From NCBI GenBank assembly GCA_963575745.1, contig CAUYUJ010012836.1, positions 315,906 to 379,905 on the forward strand: a stretch of DNA of 64,000 nucleotides, written 5' to 3'. This DNA is from Prorocentrum cordatum (taxonomy: Eukaryota; Sar; Dinophyceae; Prorocentrales; Prorocentraceae). Made by a program: the position numbers and the translations under genes. The notes beneath the pieces were generated by a model. The model saw nothing but the letters and a program-made list of their open reading frames with translations, was not told the DNA's origin and searched no databases. This document shows positions 9,973 to 20,771 of this stretch, in pieces (within the stretch, counting starts at the first letter, position 1; the number at the start of each line of letters is the position of its first letter).

Positions 9973-11802
9973 TTTTTGTTCCCGACGCGCCGACTGGTGA
10001 CAAACAGCGGCGGTTAGCAATTGGCATGCGGGCCACACTATGCAGCGATAGTCCATCTTTCTATGGGCACTTGCACAACCTTGAAGTAGTTGTCCAGCGA
10101 CAGCCTGACATAGCCGACCGCCGGGCTGCAGAATGCACGTAATGCAAGGCAGAAGACCAATGCCACGCCGGGGAGGGGGAGGGACGGAGGAACGAGAGCC
10201 GACGGTGAGCCCGAGAGCGCCACGGAGGGACCCGGCAGGCGGGATAACCAGTAGGCGAGGCGCAGGCGCGCAAAAAACGACTTGGAGACCGATCCGGTAG
10301 TTGCCGACGATCGCGGCGTGCAGCGAGGAACGATAAGCGGATAAGGGGGGCATGTGGCTGGAAGCGCTGCCACGCACACGCTTTTAGCTTCGCGGCCGCT
10401 TAGTCCAAAGCAGCGATGGCAGTAGCGGGTTGCGCTAAGCTGATTATTGCCAGGCATGTGCCGATGGGGTGTCAACCGACAAGCGGGTGACGGATGTAGG
10501 AACAAGTGCCGAAGGCCATGCACGTGAGGATATTCACGCACACATGCTATTTGTGCTTCCGTCCGCGATGTAGTAGCAACATTGGTTTCGACGTGCAAAG
10601 GGGCCGCGTTGGCCTGAATTGCACTCGCACGTGCGGCGACCGCCATACACACACGGGAACAAACACACCCTAGCATCGCCTCTACCTCTTGGTCTTGCCC
10701 TGCGCACGTGCGCCCGCTCACTGGATGCCACTCTGTTCAGCGATTGAGCCTCGGGCGGCGTCTCGATGATGCCGCTGACGTCAAGATTCCAACCCCTGCG
10801 GTGAGTCAGCCTCATGCTCCTCTTCCTCCCTCCTGCTGCTGGTGCTCCGCCCTCCTCTGCTTCCTCATTCTTCCTCCCCTCAATATGCATCCACTCCTCT
10901 CTTCTCGTTTCGGCTCCTCGTGGCCCTCCTCCTGCTCCAAGCGTTCTCGATGGTTGTCGTCGTCCACCTCATCGTTCTCCTCTTATCCGTCGTCCCTCCT
11001 CCCTCCTAGTCTTCCCCTGATCTCCGAGGTCTGAAACTAGTCGACGCACGGGCCTCAGAGTTCTGCGCCTCTTTTCGATGGCCCTGGTTGTTCGTCCCTG
11101 GTCGTTGTGCGATCGTCCCCGGCCCGTGAGCGAGTGACATGACGGTGGAAGTTGCGGATCACACACGCTCGTTTTCATTACTCACCAGGTGCCTTCCACT
11201 AGTAGCACAGTGGCTACTCGCAAACGTCTGAAAAAAAACACGTTTGCCTCGCTGTAGTGGATCGTATAATCGTATAATGTGACTTTGCGAGTAGTGACTT
11301 TGCGAGTAGTGGAACGCGCTTGCCCACTCCGAGTTTCTTAATAGGCGTCGGGGGGGTGTCACACCCGCCGACAGCCCCACATCGACCTCCGTCGCGGGCA
11401 GCCACCGCGCGCCGAAGGCGCTCCGACCCCCGTCGCGGCGCGACGACGAGGCGAGGTTGACCCCCGTCTGGGGGGGTATCCCCCCACGCTTATCAAGGAA
11501 CCCATGGTAATTACAGACGTTGGAGGCATGGGTCAGCGAAGAGGCCCTCCTCTTTGCCACGGCGACGCACCGCGGAGGGCGGGCCGGGCTGGGCTACAAG
11601 CTGGGGCCCTGCCAAGGAGGCGCGGCGAGACCGCGCGCCCCTGGGCCCTTTCGGCGCGCGCCGAGGACCCCCGCCGACCACCCGGGCGCGAAGGCAACGC
11701 CGCCCGCCTGGGAGGGCGAGAGGCAGGGCCAAGCGGGGAGGGTCCTGGCGGGTCGGAACTGAGGGGCAACCGAGAAGGGGGGGGACTGGCACAGGGGGGG
11801 AA
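9973..11802. other. Intergenic stretch, no gene recognised
   Basis: No frame matches a family I recognise. 10800-11030 is CT-rich. ATCGTATAAT and GACTTTGCGAGTAGTG are each locally duplicated (about 11262-11310). 11340-11480 is rich in CGTCGCGG-type GC repeats. Confidence 0.5.
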
Positions 11803-11945
11803 GCATCGACCTGGAATCGGCGATACATCGCCGATCGATCGGCGATAGGTCTCCGATCGTGAATCCGCATCTTCCTGGGCAGGTTGGGGCTGTCGGGCCC
11901 GCATCGGCGATCAATGGGCGACTGAAGGTCGATGCATCCCCCCCT
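11803..11945 (+). mobile_element. MITE-like element, ATCGGCGAT family (copy 1)
   Basis: A 143 bp unit with 10 bp inverted ends (GCATCGACCT ... AGGTCGATGC), bounded by a G run on the left and a C run on the right. The interior has ATCGGCGAT palindromes and CTTCCTGGGCAGGTTGGGG. A clearly related copy lies in the opposite orientation at 44047-44178, and the two share most of their length. Dispersed copies with inverted ends and no coding capacity fit a MITE. Confidence 0.7.
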
Positions 11946-12380
11946 ATGCCTATCCTCTACTTGTTGCCCCTGAGGAGTGGGTACGGAAAGGAAGGGGTAC
12001 GAAGACTGAGCAAATCTCGGCGGCGACCGAGGGGTGGAAGTTGAGAGGGAGAATGCCTTCTCAGAAGGCGGCGGGGCTTCTCAGAAGCCCTCGGGCCTTC
12101 TGAAAAGGTTTTTGTCTGCGTCTCTGGGGAAGGCCCAGAAGACTTCTCGGAAGGCCAGGGGAACTCCGAGCCTTCTGCTGAGACGGCCCGCCCCTTCTAA
12201 CTTCCCCCCGCGCTCGCCGTCGAAAATCCGGTTGAGCAGGAATCGCTGTCGGCGTCGCTGCGGGCGGTGTCCATTCGCGACAGCAGGCCTTTGCCCATCA
12301 GCGGCCGCTGTTGGTTGTTGGACAGCATTTGTTGTTGGGCATTGTGCCCCTTTTCTCCGTACCCATTTCGGGCGTCCCAC

Positions 12381-12550
12381 TATCAGGAGAGGAGAAAACA
12401 CACAGACACAATTAATCGTCGATCCCCAGGAAGAAATTGGAAACTATGGGAAGCGGGGGGAAGACGAACGCCTAAAAACCATGGGAAACTATGGTGAATC
12501 CTGGGGCTTGTGTCTATTTATTTGTGTGCCCCAGGGCCCCTTCACAAGAG
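12381..12550 (+). repeat. Dispersed repeat with GGGGGGAAGACGAA core (copy 1)
   Basis: Shares an ordered set of blocks with 33118-33242 and 58088-58250: ATCGTCGAT, CATGGGAAGTGGGGGGAAGA, then TTTGTGTGTCCCAGGGCCCC. A partial copy is at 29847-29893. It has no open frame of note. The class of element is unknown. Confidence 0.7.
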
Positions 12551-12570
12551 GGCGTGGGGAGTAGGGGGGT

Positions 12571-12766
12571 GGAAGAAGAACGCGCTGCCTATAAACAGAA
12601 CCGTGCGGCGGTGCGCGCGGACTTCTTGGATCGGTGCCGGGCCCGCCTGGCGGCGCGCCCAGGCCTTGGCGCGCTCCACGCGCCAGTGGGAGGGGGGTCT
12701 GGCGCAGATCCGAGACGTCCGCGCGGACCGTCGAAGGTGTATGGTTAGGCCGCTCTTTCTTCCTCC
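12571..12766. mobile_element. MITE-like element with long imperfect inverted repeats (CCGCGCGGA family)
   Basis: GGAAGAAGAACGCGCTGCC at the left pairs with GGCCGCTCTTTCTTCCTCC at the right; the arms extend inward about 50 bp to GCGCGGAC/GTCCGCGC. The centre holds CTTGGATCGGTGCCGGGCC, also present in the related elements at 27884-28065 and 58563-58695. It could fold into one long hairpin. Confidence 0.65.
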
Positions 12767-13125
12767 GACTTCGGGGGGGGGGGAGCCCCAGCGGGCGCCA
12801 TTGCCCTCTCGGGTGGCCAACTCCGCTCAGGGCGCCAGAGACGGGGGCACAGCAAAGGGGGGCACGGGGAATGCCGATTCCCACGATTGGCTATGCCCCT
12901 GCTTAGGGCGCCCTGGGCGCCGTGGACAGGGGCACAGCAAGCAGGGGCATAGTTATGGAAAAGCCTGAGCCCCCGTGTGGCCGAACCCCCCGTTTGCGAG
13001 GCCCCGATCCGCGCGGACGGTCGAAAGTTTGTGTTTTTACGCCGCTCTTTCTTCCTCTGGTTTCGGGGGGGGGGAGCCCCAGTGTGCGCCACGCCCTCTC
13101 GGGTGGCCAGCTCCAGCCTGGCCCC
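12767..13125 (+). repeat. Duplicated flank and half copy of the CCGCGCGGA element
   Basis: Bases 12709-12840 recur at about 13005-13125: CCGCGCGGAC, CGCTCTTTCTTCCTC, a G run, GGAGCCCCAG and CCCTCTCGGGTGGCCA. The second occurrence is only the right half of the element plus its flank. Between them GGGCACAGCAA occurs twice and CAGGGGCATAG-type sequence is inverted. It looks like a segmental tandem duplication with loss of one arm. Confidence 0.6.
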
Positions 13126-13532
13126 ACGGGCGCTTGCGGCAGTCTGTCGATCAGCAGTCTGGATTCCCTGTCGGAGTCCTGGTCAGAACGCACCCTGGGA
13201 GGGGTCCGAGAGGTGTCGGTATCCGAGTCGTTGTTCCCCGCCAGTGCCGGGTCCGCCGACGCGCAGATCGCGCTCCATCGGCAGGCCGAGGCGCTGCCTT
13301 GCCGAGCGCGCCGCAGCACAAGACAGCACGTCGCAGCGGAGAGGGTTCGTCGGCATGGCTGGGCCCAGTCGTACCTCTCCCTGGGCCGAGCAGATCCTGG
13401 GCGTCTGCGTCCAGGGTCGGCGTGTATGCCCTCCTGGCCAGGCCGGGAGGGCCTGCACACCGACCCTGGGGCCAGTTCTGGCCGGCCGAAGGTCACAGTA
13501 CGTATCCATGTATGATCTGTTCCTGCGCGTGT

Positions 13533-13620
13533 GTGTGTGTGTGTTTTATTTGTGTGCGCCTGTGTGTGTGCCTGTGTGTGTGTTATGTGTGTGTGTGCCT
13601 GTGTGTGTGTGTGTGTGTCT
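13533..13620. repeat. GT microsatellite
   Basis: About 88 bp of interrupted GTGTGTGT with GCCTGTGT spacers. Confidence 0.9.
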
Positions 13621-13679
13621 GGGCGGTCCACTCGCGAAGGTCGATGGGCTTCCTGGACGGCTGACGCCGCGCGAACGTA

Positions 13680-14522
13680 TTCCTGTCCCGATTGAACAGG
13701 GGCCTCACGCTTTTCTCCACTACGGGGCGGAGCTCCCCCAACTCCGCACCATGGTACGCCAAGCTGGCCTCATCTGCAGACTTCGTGTCAACCGCGCACG
13801 CAGGCCATCATCCTCGACGAGCTCCTGGCCGATGAGCTACAGCACTTGGAGCGCAAGTTACCCCGACGCGACCGCCTTCGAATCGAGGCCGCCATTGACG
13901 TGCGTCGCCTTGGCCTGCGCCCACGGAGCGACTCGCTCGGCTGACCGAGTGCAAGCCACTGGCACCTGCTCTGCTACACGTCTTGGGCTGCGATCCGCAA
14001 ATGCTACACTGGTGTGCGCACCCCTCCGACGTTCGCAACACCGGCCAGAAGCTGCTGTTCCCAGCAGGCTGGCTTCGTCCGTCCTGTCGTTGGCTACGAC
14101 CCATCCAGCGGCACAAGTAGGCTCTCGGTTGCTCCTCTCCAGTGCGCGTGCGGCCCACACCTGCCCGAGGACCCCACTGGCTGCACGATCGACGTGACCA
14201 CGATCCAGGAACGACCTACGGGCATCCACAGGGAGGCACCGTCAAACGGTGGCTCTGCCAATTCGGGACGCCGCGGATCCTACCACAGCAGCTAAACAAC
14301 GCCACCCAGTGCTGCCGGAAGCATATCGAACGCCTCGGCGCCACATTGGGCCGGCTTCTCGTTTGCGACCTCCTCCAGTCAATAGGCGGCTTCTCGGAGG
14401 AAGGCAATCACGACCCGCGCCCGGCGTGGAAGGGCGTCTTCCTGTGTTGCATTGACCACTCAGACTCGTGGTGGGCCCCCCACCTGTTCGGCCTTGACAC
14501 CAGGATGCAGCTGGTTAGATAG
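13680..14522 (+). pseudogene. Coding-like remnant, unidentified, broken by stops and shifts
   Basis: Several consecutive plus-strand pieces look like former protein code. One reads DELLADELQHLERKLPRRD near 13816, ends at TGA about 13943, and continues in the same frame with LGCDPQMLHWCAHPSDVRN. Another piece near 14350-14520 reads GGFSEEGNHDPRPAWKGVF. They lie in different frames with no clean splice sites, so a decayed gene or element is more likely than a live exon chain. I do not recognise the family. Confidence 0.35.
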
Positions 14523-14660
14523 GTTTGGGCCTTCCGAGGTTCCCATCCGACGGGCCCCGGATCTGACGGCACGGCCCTGGCCCCCTTGCTCCCAAAGGGT
14601 CTCTTGCGTGGTCTGCGTGGTTGGCGCTGAGTTGGACCGGAAGCGTCGTTCCTGGAATCG

Positions 14661-14877
14661 AGGCCTCTTAGATGTGGTCCGAGTAGATGGGGTCGAAGGT
14701 TCGCTCCGCATCGCCGATGCATCGGCGATGCGGCTCGATGTGGAGCCCGAGTTTCCCCACACCGACGTCGCCGATGCATCTTCGACATCGCCGATGCATC
14801 GTCGATACATCGGCGATACATCGGCGATCCAGTGCAATCCTTCGACCCCATCTACTCGGACCCCATCTAGGAGACCT
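14661..14877. mobile_element. MITE-like element with 39-bp terminal inverted repeats (CGATGCATCGGCGATG family, copy 1)
   Basis: 217 bp. The left arm 14661-14699 and right arm 14839-14877 are inverted copies matching at 36 of 39 bases; both contain GTCCGAGTAGATGGGGTCGA in arm orientation. The interior is filled with GCATCGCCGATGCATCGGCG-type palindromes. A second, shorter-armed copy lies at 61243-61433. No coding capacity. Confidence 0.8.
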
Positions 14878-15829
14878 CTATGGAAGCGACCTGCGCCTCG
14901 CCCATGCACGGGGGCGCCCTGTCAGCCACTAAGCACCTACTCAACGCAGCAGAACCAGATGCTCTGCCAGTCGCTCGCGCACCCATTCCAGCCTGCGTTT
15001 CCGAGTCAGACAACCGCCTGGCCTAGGACAGGAACGGGTTCTCCGCCAACTGCGACACCTGCCGGCGAGGCCCTTTCGACGCATGCGGGGCGCCCTCCCC
15101 AATAACCACCGGGGCATGTACCATAGGGCGGACGGCGTTCCAGCAACCGATGCAGAAAGCAGGAGAGCGCTTCAGCACTGATTTTTTAACGAGTGCAGGC
15201 CTTCAAGCAGCCGAAGGCGGGCCCTGCAGACCTGCATTGATTCATTGGCTTGTGCCGCACCGCCGACCCCTTGGGGCGGCAGCAAGAGTGAAAGACAGAA
15301 ATCGCGGAACGCGCGCGATCGCTGGGCAATCTTAGGATTTCGGCTTGTCCTGCGTAGCGTGTGGGGTTCAAGGGGGGGCCCTGTAGGGGATTGTTTTGAA
15401 GTTTTTCGTGGTCTTATGTGAGTTTCTTGGGGCCTTCACGGGGCCTGTCCCAGGCCTCTGTTTCCACCTCCTGGATAGGCTCGGGGATCGTTGAGACCCA
15501 GCTGGGGTTGCGTCCGGCCAGACGTTCGAGAGTAGACCCAGCTGTGTCGACGAGGAGCTTCCTGAAGGCCCAGAGGGGGCGGAGGGCGCCCAAGAACTAG
15601 GAGTCTCATGCCTCGAGCCTCGATCCACCCCGTGTTCCTTCCTTTGCGAAGTGGTGGCGCCGGCCAGGGAGGTCGATCCTCATCCCGGACTTTCGGCGGT
15701 GGTCCCCGGCACCGAAAACGGTTCCTGAAGGCTGAATTCGAGGAGATGCTTCGGGTGGTCGAAAGACCACTAAAATCTGTGAAACATCGGCGGCGACGAC
15801 GAAATGTTCTTTCTTTTTTCCGTCTTCTT
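14878..15829. other. Intergenic stretch, no gene recognised
   Basis: Short open frames on both strands overlap and match nothing I know. No repeats over 20 bp stand out before the CTT run that starts near 15830. Confidence 0.4.
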
Positions 15830-15898
15830 CCTCCTCTTCCTCCTCTTCGTCCTTCTCTTCTTCTTCTTCTTCTTCTTCTTCTTCTTCTTCTTCTTCTC
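15830..15898. repeat. CTT/CCTCTT pyrimidine tract
   Basis: Degenerate CCTCTT followed by a pure CTT run of about 45 bp. Confidence 0.95.
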
Positions 15899-16039
15899 GA
15901 TCGAGGTAGATGCCCGCGGCAGTTCGTGTATAGTGGGTTTCGGCTCACCCCGCCACGGTGCCTTGGTTGTCGGCCTGAGATGCTTGGTGCCTGGGCTGCG
16001 GGTTAGAAGTTTCATGCATCAAGTGGCATTTGAGGCTTC

Positions 16040-16600
16040 TTTCGAGTTTTTCGGGGGCCTCTTGGGGGGCCTCTCAGGGGCCTCTTGGGGCTTCTTTGGG
16101 GGGGGCCTCTTGGGGGCCTCACGGGCCCTGTCGGGCGCCTCTTGGGCCCCCTCTGGGGCCGTTTTGGGGCGGAAGGCTCGGATTGTTGGTTCAGGCTCCT
16201 CCTCTTTGGTCTCTTTGGGCCGTCTTGGGACTTTCTTGGGCCGTCTTGGGAGCCTCTTGGGCCGTCTTGGCGCCCTCTAGGGCCGTTTCGAGCGCCTCTT
16301 GAGAGCCTATTGGGCCGTTTTGGGGCCGTCTTCAATGCCGTGAAGGCCGGAAAGTCTTGTATGATGAACATGTACGTCGCCCCATCGGAATGCAACGATT
16401 TTGGCCTCTGGGGCCCCTCTCGGGGATGCTCTTGGAGGCTTTCTGGGCCGTCTGGCAGGCTTCCGGGGCCGTCTTAGGGGCCATCCCGGGCGTCTCGGGC
16501 CGACTTCTGGTCGTCCCGGGGGCCTCTTGGGCCGCCGTGGGGGCTGCTTGGAGCCCTCGGGGGCTTCGTTGGGCCTGCTGAGACCTTTGCCCCCCGCCCC
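16040..16600 (+). repeat. Degenerate CTTGGGGGCCT-rich dispersed repeat (copy 1)
   Basis: Dense, irregularly spaced GGGGGCCTCTTGGGGGCC and GGGCCGTCTTGGGA motifs, all on one strand. The same texture recurs at 21360-21990, 24750-25000 and, briefly, 28600-28700. Frames on the minus strand read as Arg/Pro/Lys-rich nonsense. A worn minisatellite or a family of decayed elements would explain it. Confidence 0.6.
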
Positions 16601-16813
16601 CCCGCCCCCTTCCAAACTGGCTGACTGGGCTCCCAGGGGAGGGGTTCGGGGAGGGGGGAGCATCTCACACGCCGTGACCCCAAGGGGTCGGCGGATTTCT
16701 ACTTGGCGCGAGCCTCCCAGCAGTTCGAGCAGATAACAAGGACGGGTGCTGCAGTCACCTGGCTGCCTTGGCCGTCTTGGTCGCCGCTCTCGCGCCATTG
16801 CGGTGTGGCCAGA

Positions 16814-17054
16814 GGTTCGCAGTGCCGGAGTATTTCATTGGCTCACCAGTTAGTGTCAAGTCGGGCATGTCCCTCTACAGGGGAATATTCAAACAATAGT
16901 TCAGCAAGAGTCTTGGGAAGATGTTTGAGTAGTTGTTGTTGTTGTTTGTCGTATTTGTTTAAAAGAAAAAGGAATCCCAACTCCGCCTGTAGGAGGACAC
17001 GCCCGATCTAATCCTAGGTTCGCAGTGCCAGAATATTTCAGTGGCTCACCAGTT
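16814..17054. mobile_element. TIR element (GTCGGGC family, copy 2) bracketed by 38-bp direct repeats
   Basis: The core 16860-17008 (149 bp) has inverted ends like those at 3229/4458 and 28106/28256. On each side, after 8 bp, lies a 38 bp direct repeat (16814-16851 and 17017-17054, 35 of 38 identical) containing GGCTCACCAGTT. Typical DNA-transposon target duplications are 2-10 bp, so these repeats need another explanation. Confidence 0.7.
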
Positions 17055-17419
17055 CGTGGGGTAGTGGAAATTGTGCGGCGCATGTGTCCACATCGGGGTA
17101 TTTTTGGGGTGATGTTTGCGTTTTGATGTCGATTGCGTCTGCAGCCTTTTTGAAAACGAGGCGTGGGCATATTGCTAGCCCCCTCCGCCCAGGGCACTGC
17201 GCTCCTCACTCTCCCCCCCTTATCCTTAGTTGGTTCTTTCGCAGCCCAAGCCGGGTGTCGCTACAGCGCCGATTCTTCATCAAACGGGGGCACTCCAGCA
17301 ACCCAAGCCGGAAACAAGGGACACTGATGGCTGCATGCCTATCCAGCGCGGACGTTGCGGCAACCCGCGGCGGGGGCGCTCTAGCGTTGCATTGGCACTT
17401 CGAGCAAAACACAAGGCTT

Positions 17420-17690
17420 TCGCTGTCGCCGTCGTCCCCGCCATCGCCACCGCTGTGTTCGTTGCTGTCGCCGTCGTCGCCGCCGCCCTGTCGCCACCGC
17501 CGTGTTCGTCGCCGTCGCCGCCGTCGCCGCCGTCGTTCCCTTCTGGCGCCGTCGCCCCCTTCGGTCGTCGTCGCCCCCGCCGGCGCCGTGGCCGCCGAGT
17601 GGTCGTTGCCGTCGTGGCGGCCGTCGCCGTCGTGGTCGCCGCTGTTTCCGCCGCCGCTGCCGCTGCCGTGGTCTGGCCATACGTTTGAAC
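17420..17690. repeat. Degenerate GTCGCC triplet-rich stretch
   Basis: Mixed GTC, GCC and CGC triplets with a period of three. Frames remain open on both strands for that reason. Confidence 0.8.
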
Positions 17691-17706
17691 CGCCCCGCAG
17701 ACTGGC

Positions 17707-17878
17707 CTCGGGGGTGGACAGAACCCCCACCCTAACACGTCGATTAGTGAATTGTCCGTCTTCGGTTCTCGGGAGGGCGCCGCGGCCGTCATTTTCCAGG
17801 GTTGCGCCCGCTAGCTTTGGGCCCGAAACCGTTTTCACTAAAACACGTTTTTTTAAAGGGGGTTCTGTCCATCCCCGA
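17707..17878. mobile_element. MITE-like element with 16-bp inverted ends (copy 1)
   Basis: GGGTGGACAGAACCCCC at the left pairs with GGGGGTTCTGTCCATCC at the right. The interior ACACGTCGATTAG ... CGCGGCCGTCATTTT recurs at 61620-61765, although the second copy has weaker ends. No open frame of note. Confidence 0.65.
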
Positions 17879-19658
17879 TGGCTGGCCATTCGAATGTGGT
17901 CTCAGGGATGAGAAAAAAACAGCTACCAGCAGCTGTGTTGTCCATGCAGTGAGATTTCTCTCCACATGGAGTTTGTCCGCGAGGGTGTCTTTCTGCGTGT
18001 TGCACAAGGGCCCGTCATCTTCTTAACAGGAGGATTTGTCCACGCTCCATACATGACCTGTGCTTGTCATGCAAACTCCCCCGCGTGGATACACAGGTTT
18101 GTTTCAACGAGCACGTTTGTTCTTGATCCACTGAACGCGTTCGTTTCGTTTGCCCAGACCCACAGTCGATACTTATGTGTTTGTCAATGTGGACCCAAAC
18201 CGCGAAGTTATTGTATTGTGGATGCGTACGCTACGTGGTGCACGTCTCGTAGTGCCATGTATGTGGTGCAAGCCACGCTGTGCAAGCCATGTGGTTCAGC
18301 CTCAGTGATGCGAGCTATGCTGTGTAACCTGTGTGGTGTATGCTGTGCGGTATGAGCTGCGTGGCGTGAGCTGTGCGACGCAGTCTTCGCGGTGCCCACG
18401 AGGCGCCCCCTGCGGACGCCGGGCGACATTTCGAACGAGGCGCCCACGCGGCGCCCACGAGGCGGGCGCTGGGCGAAACCTCGGCCGACCCGCCCAGCGA
18501 CCGAGGCGCCCCCGAGGCGCCCCCCCGGGCGAGCACCGAGGCGAAGCCGCGGGGGACCCACCCGCGCAGGAGGCGCCCCCGAGGCGCCCACGGGCGCCCA
18601 CCAGCCGGGCACCAGGCGAGACCTCGGCCGACACATCCGACTCCACAGGAAAGACTTCCCATGCCACTTCGGCTGACGCGCAGCCCTTCGTGCGGACGTT
18701 CGCGCGCAGGTTGCCTTCGCCACGTCTCGCGGAAGCGCCCTCGTCCGCACTCGGGCCGCCGCGCTTGCCGCTTGCGGAGATTGCCGCGGCAGGTCGCCAT
18801 GCGCTCTCGTGCAGGAAACGTTTCTCTCCCTGGGTAGTCGAAGGCCAGACTGTCAGACTGGATTGGGCCCCAAGGGCCAATCTGGCCTGGCCAAACTGGA
18901 TGATTTGGGTTATTCGCCAGACTGGATTCGCGTTGGCTCCCTCGCCAGATTGCCCCCGTTTGCCAGATTGGGCCTGCCAGATTGGCGCCAGATTGGCTTC
19001 GACTACCCAGACTCCGTCGTCCACCCTGCGTACTTCTGCCTCCCTCCCCTCGCCCGGGCTGTCCATCGCCAGGCTTTCCCCGAGCAAGGCGGGCGTGGCT
19101 CCGGAGGCCGCTCTGGAGGACGTGTCCCCGATGCTGACGGACGTGCCCGGGGGGGCCATGCGGGCGGGGGCGTAGCTCGCCGCCATGACGGGCATGGGCG
19201 ATAATCCCTGGGAAAGGGGCCTCGACTATTTTTTGCCGTCTTCGGGCTCCTTCGCTTGGGGCAACATGCGATTCGGAATAAAACGCAAGTGCAAGGGAAG
19301 GCCCTCGGTTGTCAGGACCCGTTCCCTGCAGGACCAGTCTCCCTCATGCCAAGCCTGATTGCATAGGCTACGAGGACGTGGGCGTCCACCAAAATTGTAT
19401 TGGAGGTTCTTCTTATTTCTTTGGGCGTCCTGAAAACAGTCTCCGGGCTCCGAGAGGCTGTCCAAAACGATGAAAAGCTGGTCCGTGGGCAGAGCCGGAC
19501 AGGCCCCCCCAACCCGAAATTCACGTCTTCGGGTTGGGTTGGGGTGGTCTGGTAGGTAGTCAGTATCGAAGGCTGCGGCGGGAACGACATCGCCCAGGGG
19601 ATTTCTCCACGCCAGGTCTTCTTCGAATGCCATCGAGCCAGCGGGGCGAGTTGGGCTG
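17879..19658. other. Intergenic stretch with short motifs repeated
   Basis: 18370-18640 is built of GAGGCGCCC-type blocks. 18850-19010 repeats CCAGACTGGAT and CCAGATTGG. Several 'TGTGGTGCA/GTGTGGT' motifs occur at 18235-18370. Overlapping GC-driven frames exist on both strands. No gene, RNA or splice signal can be supported. Confidence 0.45.
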
Positions 19659-19888
19659 GTGATCGCTCTTGTCTTCATTGTTTTGCCGATCGGCGCGGGC
19701 CCCCTCCCCCTCCCCTCCCTATGGAGTAGATCTTGGCTGTCTTTTGGCGCCTGTTTCGCGCAGGTGGAGCCTCCCCCATAATGGACGCCCTGTTGCAAAC
19801 AGTCGTGTTCAGCAGAGGTCCGGAGACAGGCACCCCCCGTCCGCCCTTTCCGCCCAATGTCGAAACGCCGTGTAAAAAAAACGCTCAC
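19659..19888 (+). mobile_element. 230-bp dispersed element, GCCGATCGGCGC family (copy 1)
   Basis: Begins GTGATCGCTCTTGTCTTCAT and ends AAACGCTCAC. The interior has TTTTGCCGATCGGCGCGGGC, a C run, ATGGAGTAGATCTTGGCTGT, GCGCCTGTTTCG and GCCCAATGTCGAAACGCCG. Copies with the same order of blocks lie at 20041-20275, 61788-62024 and, truncated, 39520-39699. Short imperfect inverted ends (GTGAGCGT/ACGCTCAC, best seen in the 61788 copy) suggest a MITE. Confidence 0.75.
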
Positions 19889-19976
19889 CCACTGGCCACA
19901 GTGACTCGCACTGTCATCCCTCGGGCTGCTCGCCCGTGCTGCAGCCCCTGAGAAGCAGATCTCGGTATGGCTTCTC

Positions 19977-20339
19977 CTCATGCGGGCTCGGGCACCACGC
20001 TGGCCTGGGAGGCCAAACATACCGAAGTGACAGATCCCATGTGATTGTTTTGTTATTCATTGTTTTGCCGATCGGCGCGGTCCCTCGCACCCCCCCTCCC
20101 CCCCCATGGAGTGGATCTATGTTGTTTTTTAGCGCCTGTTTCGAGCAGGTGGAGCCTCCCCCATCATGGACGGCCTGTTGCAATCAGACGCGCGAAGCAG
20201 AGGTCCAGAGCCAGACCCACCCCCGTCCCTCCCCCTTTCCGCCCAATGTCGAAACGCCGAATAAAAAACGCTCGCCTTATGCGGGCTCGGGCACCAGGCT
20301 GGCCTGGGAGACCAGACATGCCGAAGTGACAGATCCCAT
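19977..20339 (+). mobile_element. GCCGATCGGCGC element (copy 2) abutted by 64-bp direct repeats
   Basis: The element 20041-20275 is directly flanked by 64 bp direct repeats (19977-20040 and 20276-20339), identical at all but about five positions and containing CCGAAGTGA and CAGATCCCAT. There is no gap on either side. Confidence 0.7.
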
Positions 20340-20457
20340 CTGGTGTGTCCAGCGCGTTGAAGTCCTGCAGTGCAGCAGTCCTGGTTCCCCCCAGCCGCCA
20401 CGGTGACGCTCAGGGGCTCGACCACCGAACCGAAGTAGCTTCGGGTCCGTATGCCTA

Positions 20458-20632
20458 CAGTGGGGGCCCGTGCCAAGAAGCACCCTGCTCGCCTCAAGGG
20501 TGCCCTGGGCGTCTTGGGTTTCGATGGTTTTGCGATGGAAGGCGTGACGTGCCCACACCAAAAATCCATGGACGTCCTGGGGTCTCAGGGTTGGATTTCC
20601 TGTGGAAGGTTTCTTGTGGAAGGGCCCTACTG
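20458..20632. mobile_element. Tc1/mariner-type MITE (copy 1)
   Basis: 175 bp with ends CAGTGGGGGCCC and GGGCCCTACTG. The left end is preceded by TA; the right is followed by TC, a changed TA. The interior matches the 26793-26968 copy over its whole length (GCCAAGAAGCACCCTGCTCG, GGTTTCGATGGTTTTGC, TGGACGTCCTGGGG). CAGT ends with TA flanks are the Tc1/mariner signature. There is no transposase. Confidence 0.75.
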
Positions 20633-20771
20633 TCTGGTTCCTTCCCCGCGCCCTTGCTGCCTTCAGGTGGGGCCCCACTCTGGGGGCGCGCACGAGCAGC
20701 CCAGGCTTGGGCCCTGGCCTGGCGGGCATGCTGTCGGCCATCCCCTGGGAGCTCGCACACGTGGGCCGAAC

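Noticed and set aside
10000-11160. tRNA or small RNA genes in the plain intergenic stretches
   Set aside because: No cloverleaf with matching arms or A/B box pair was found by eye here or in the other gene-free stretches.
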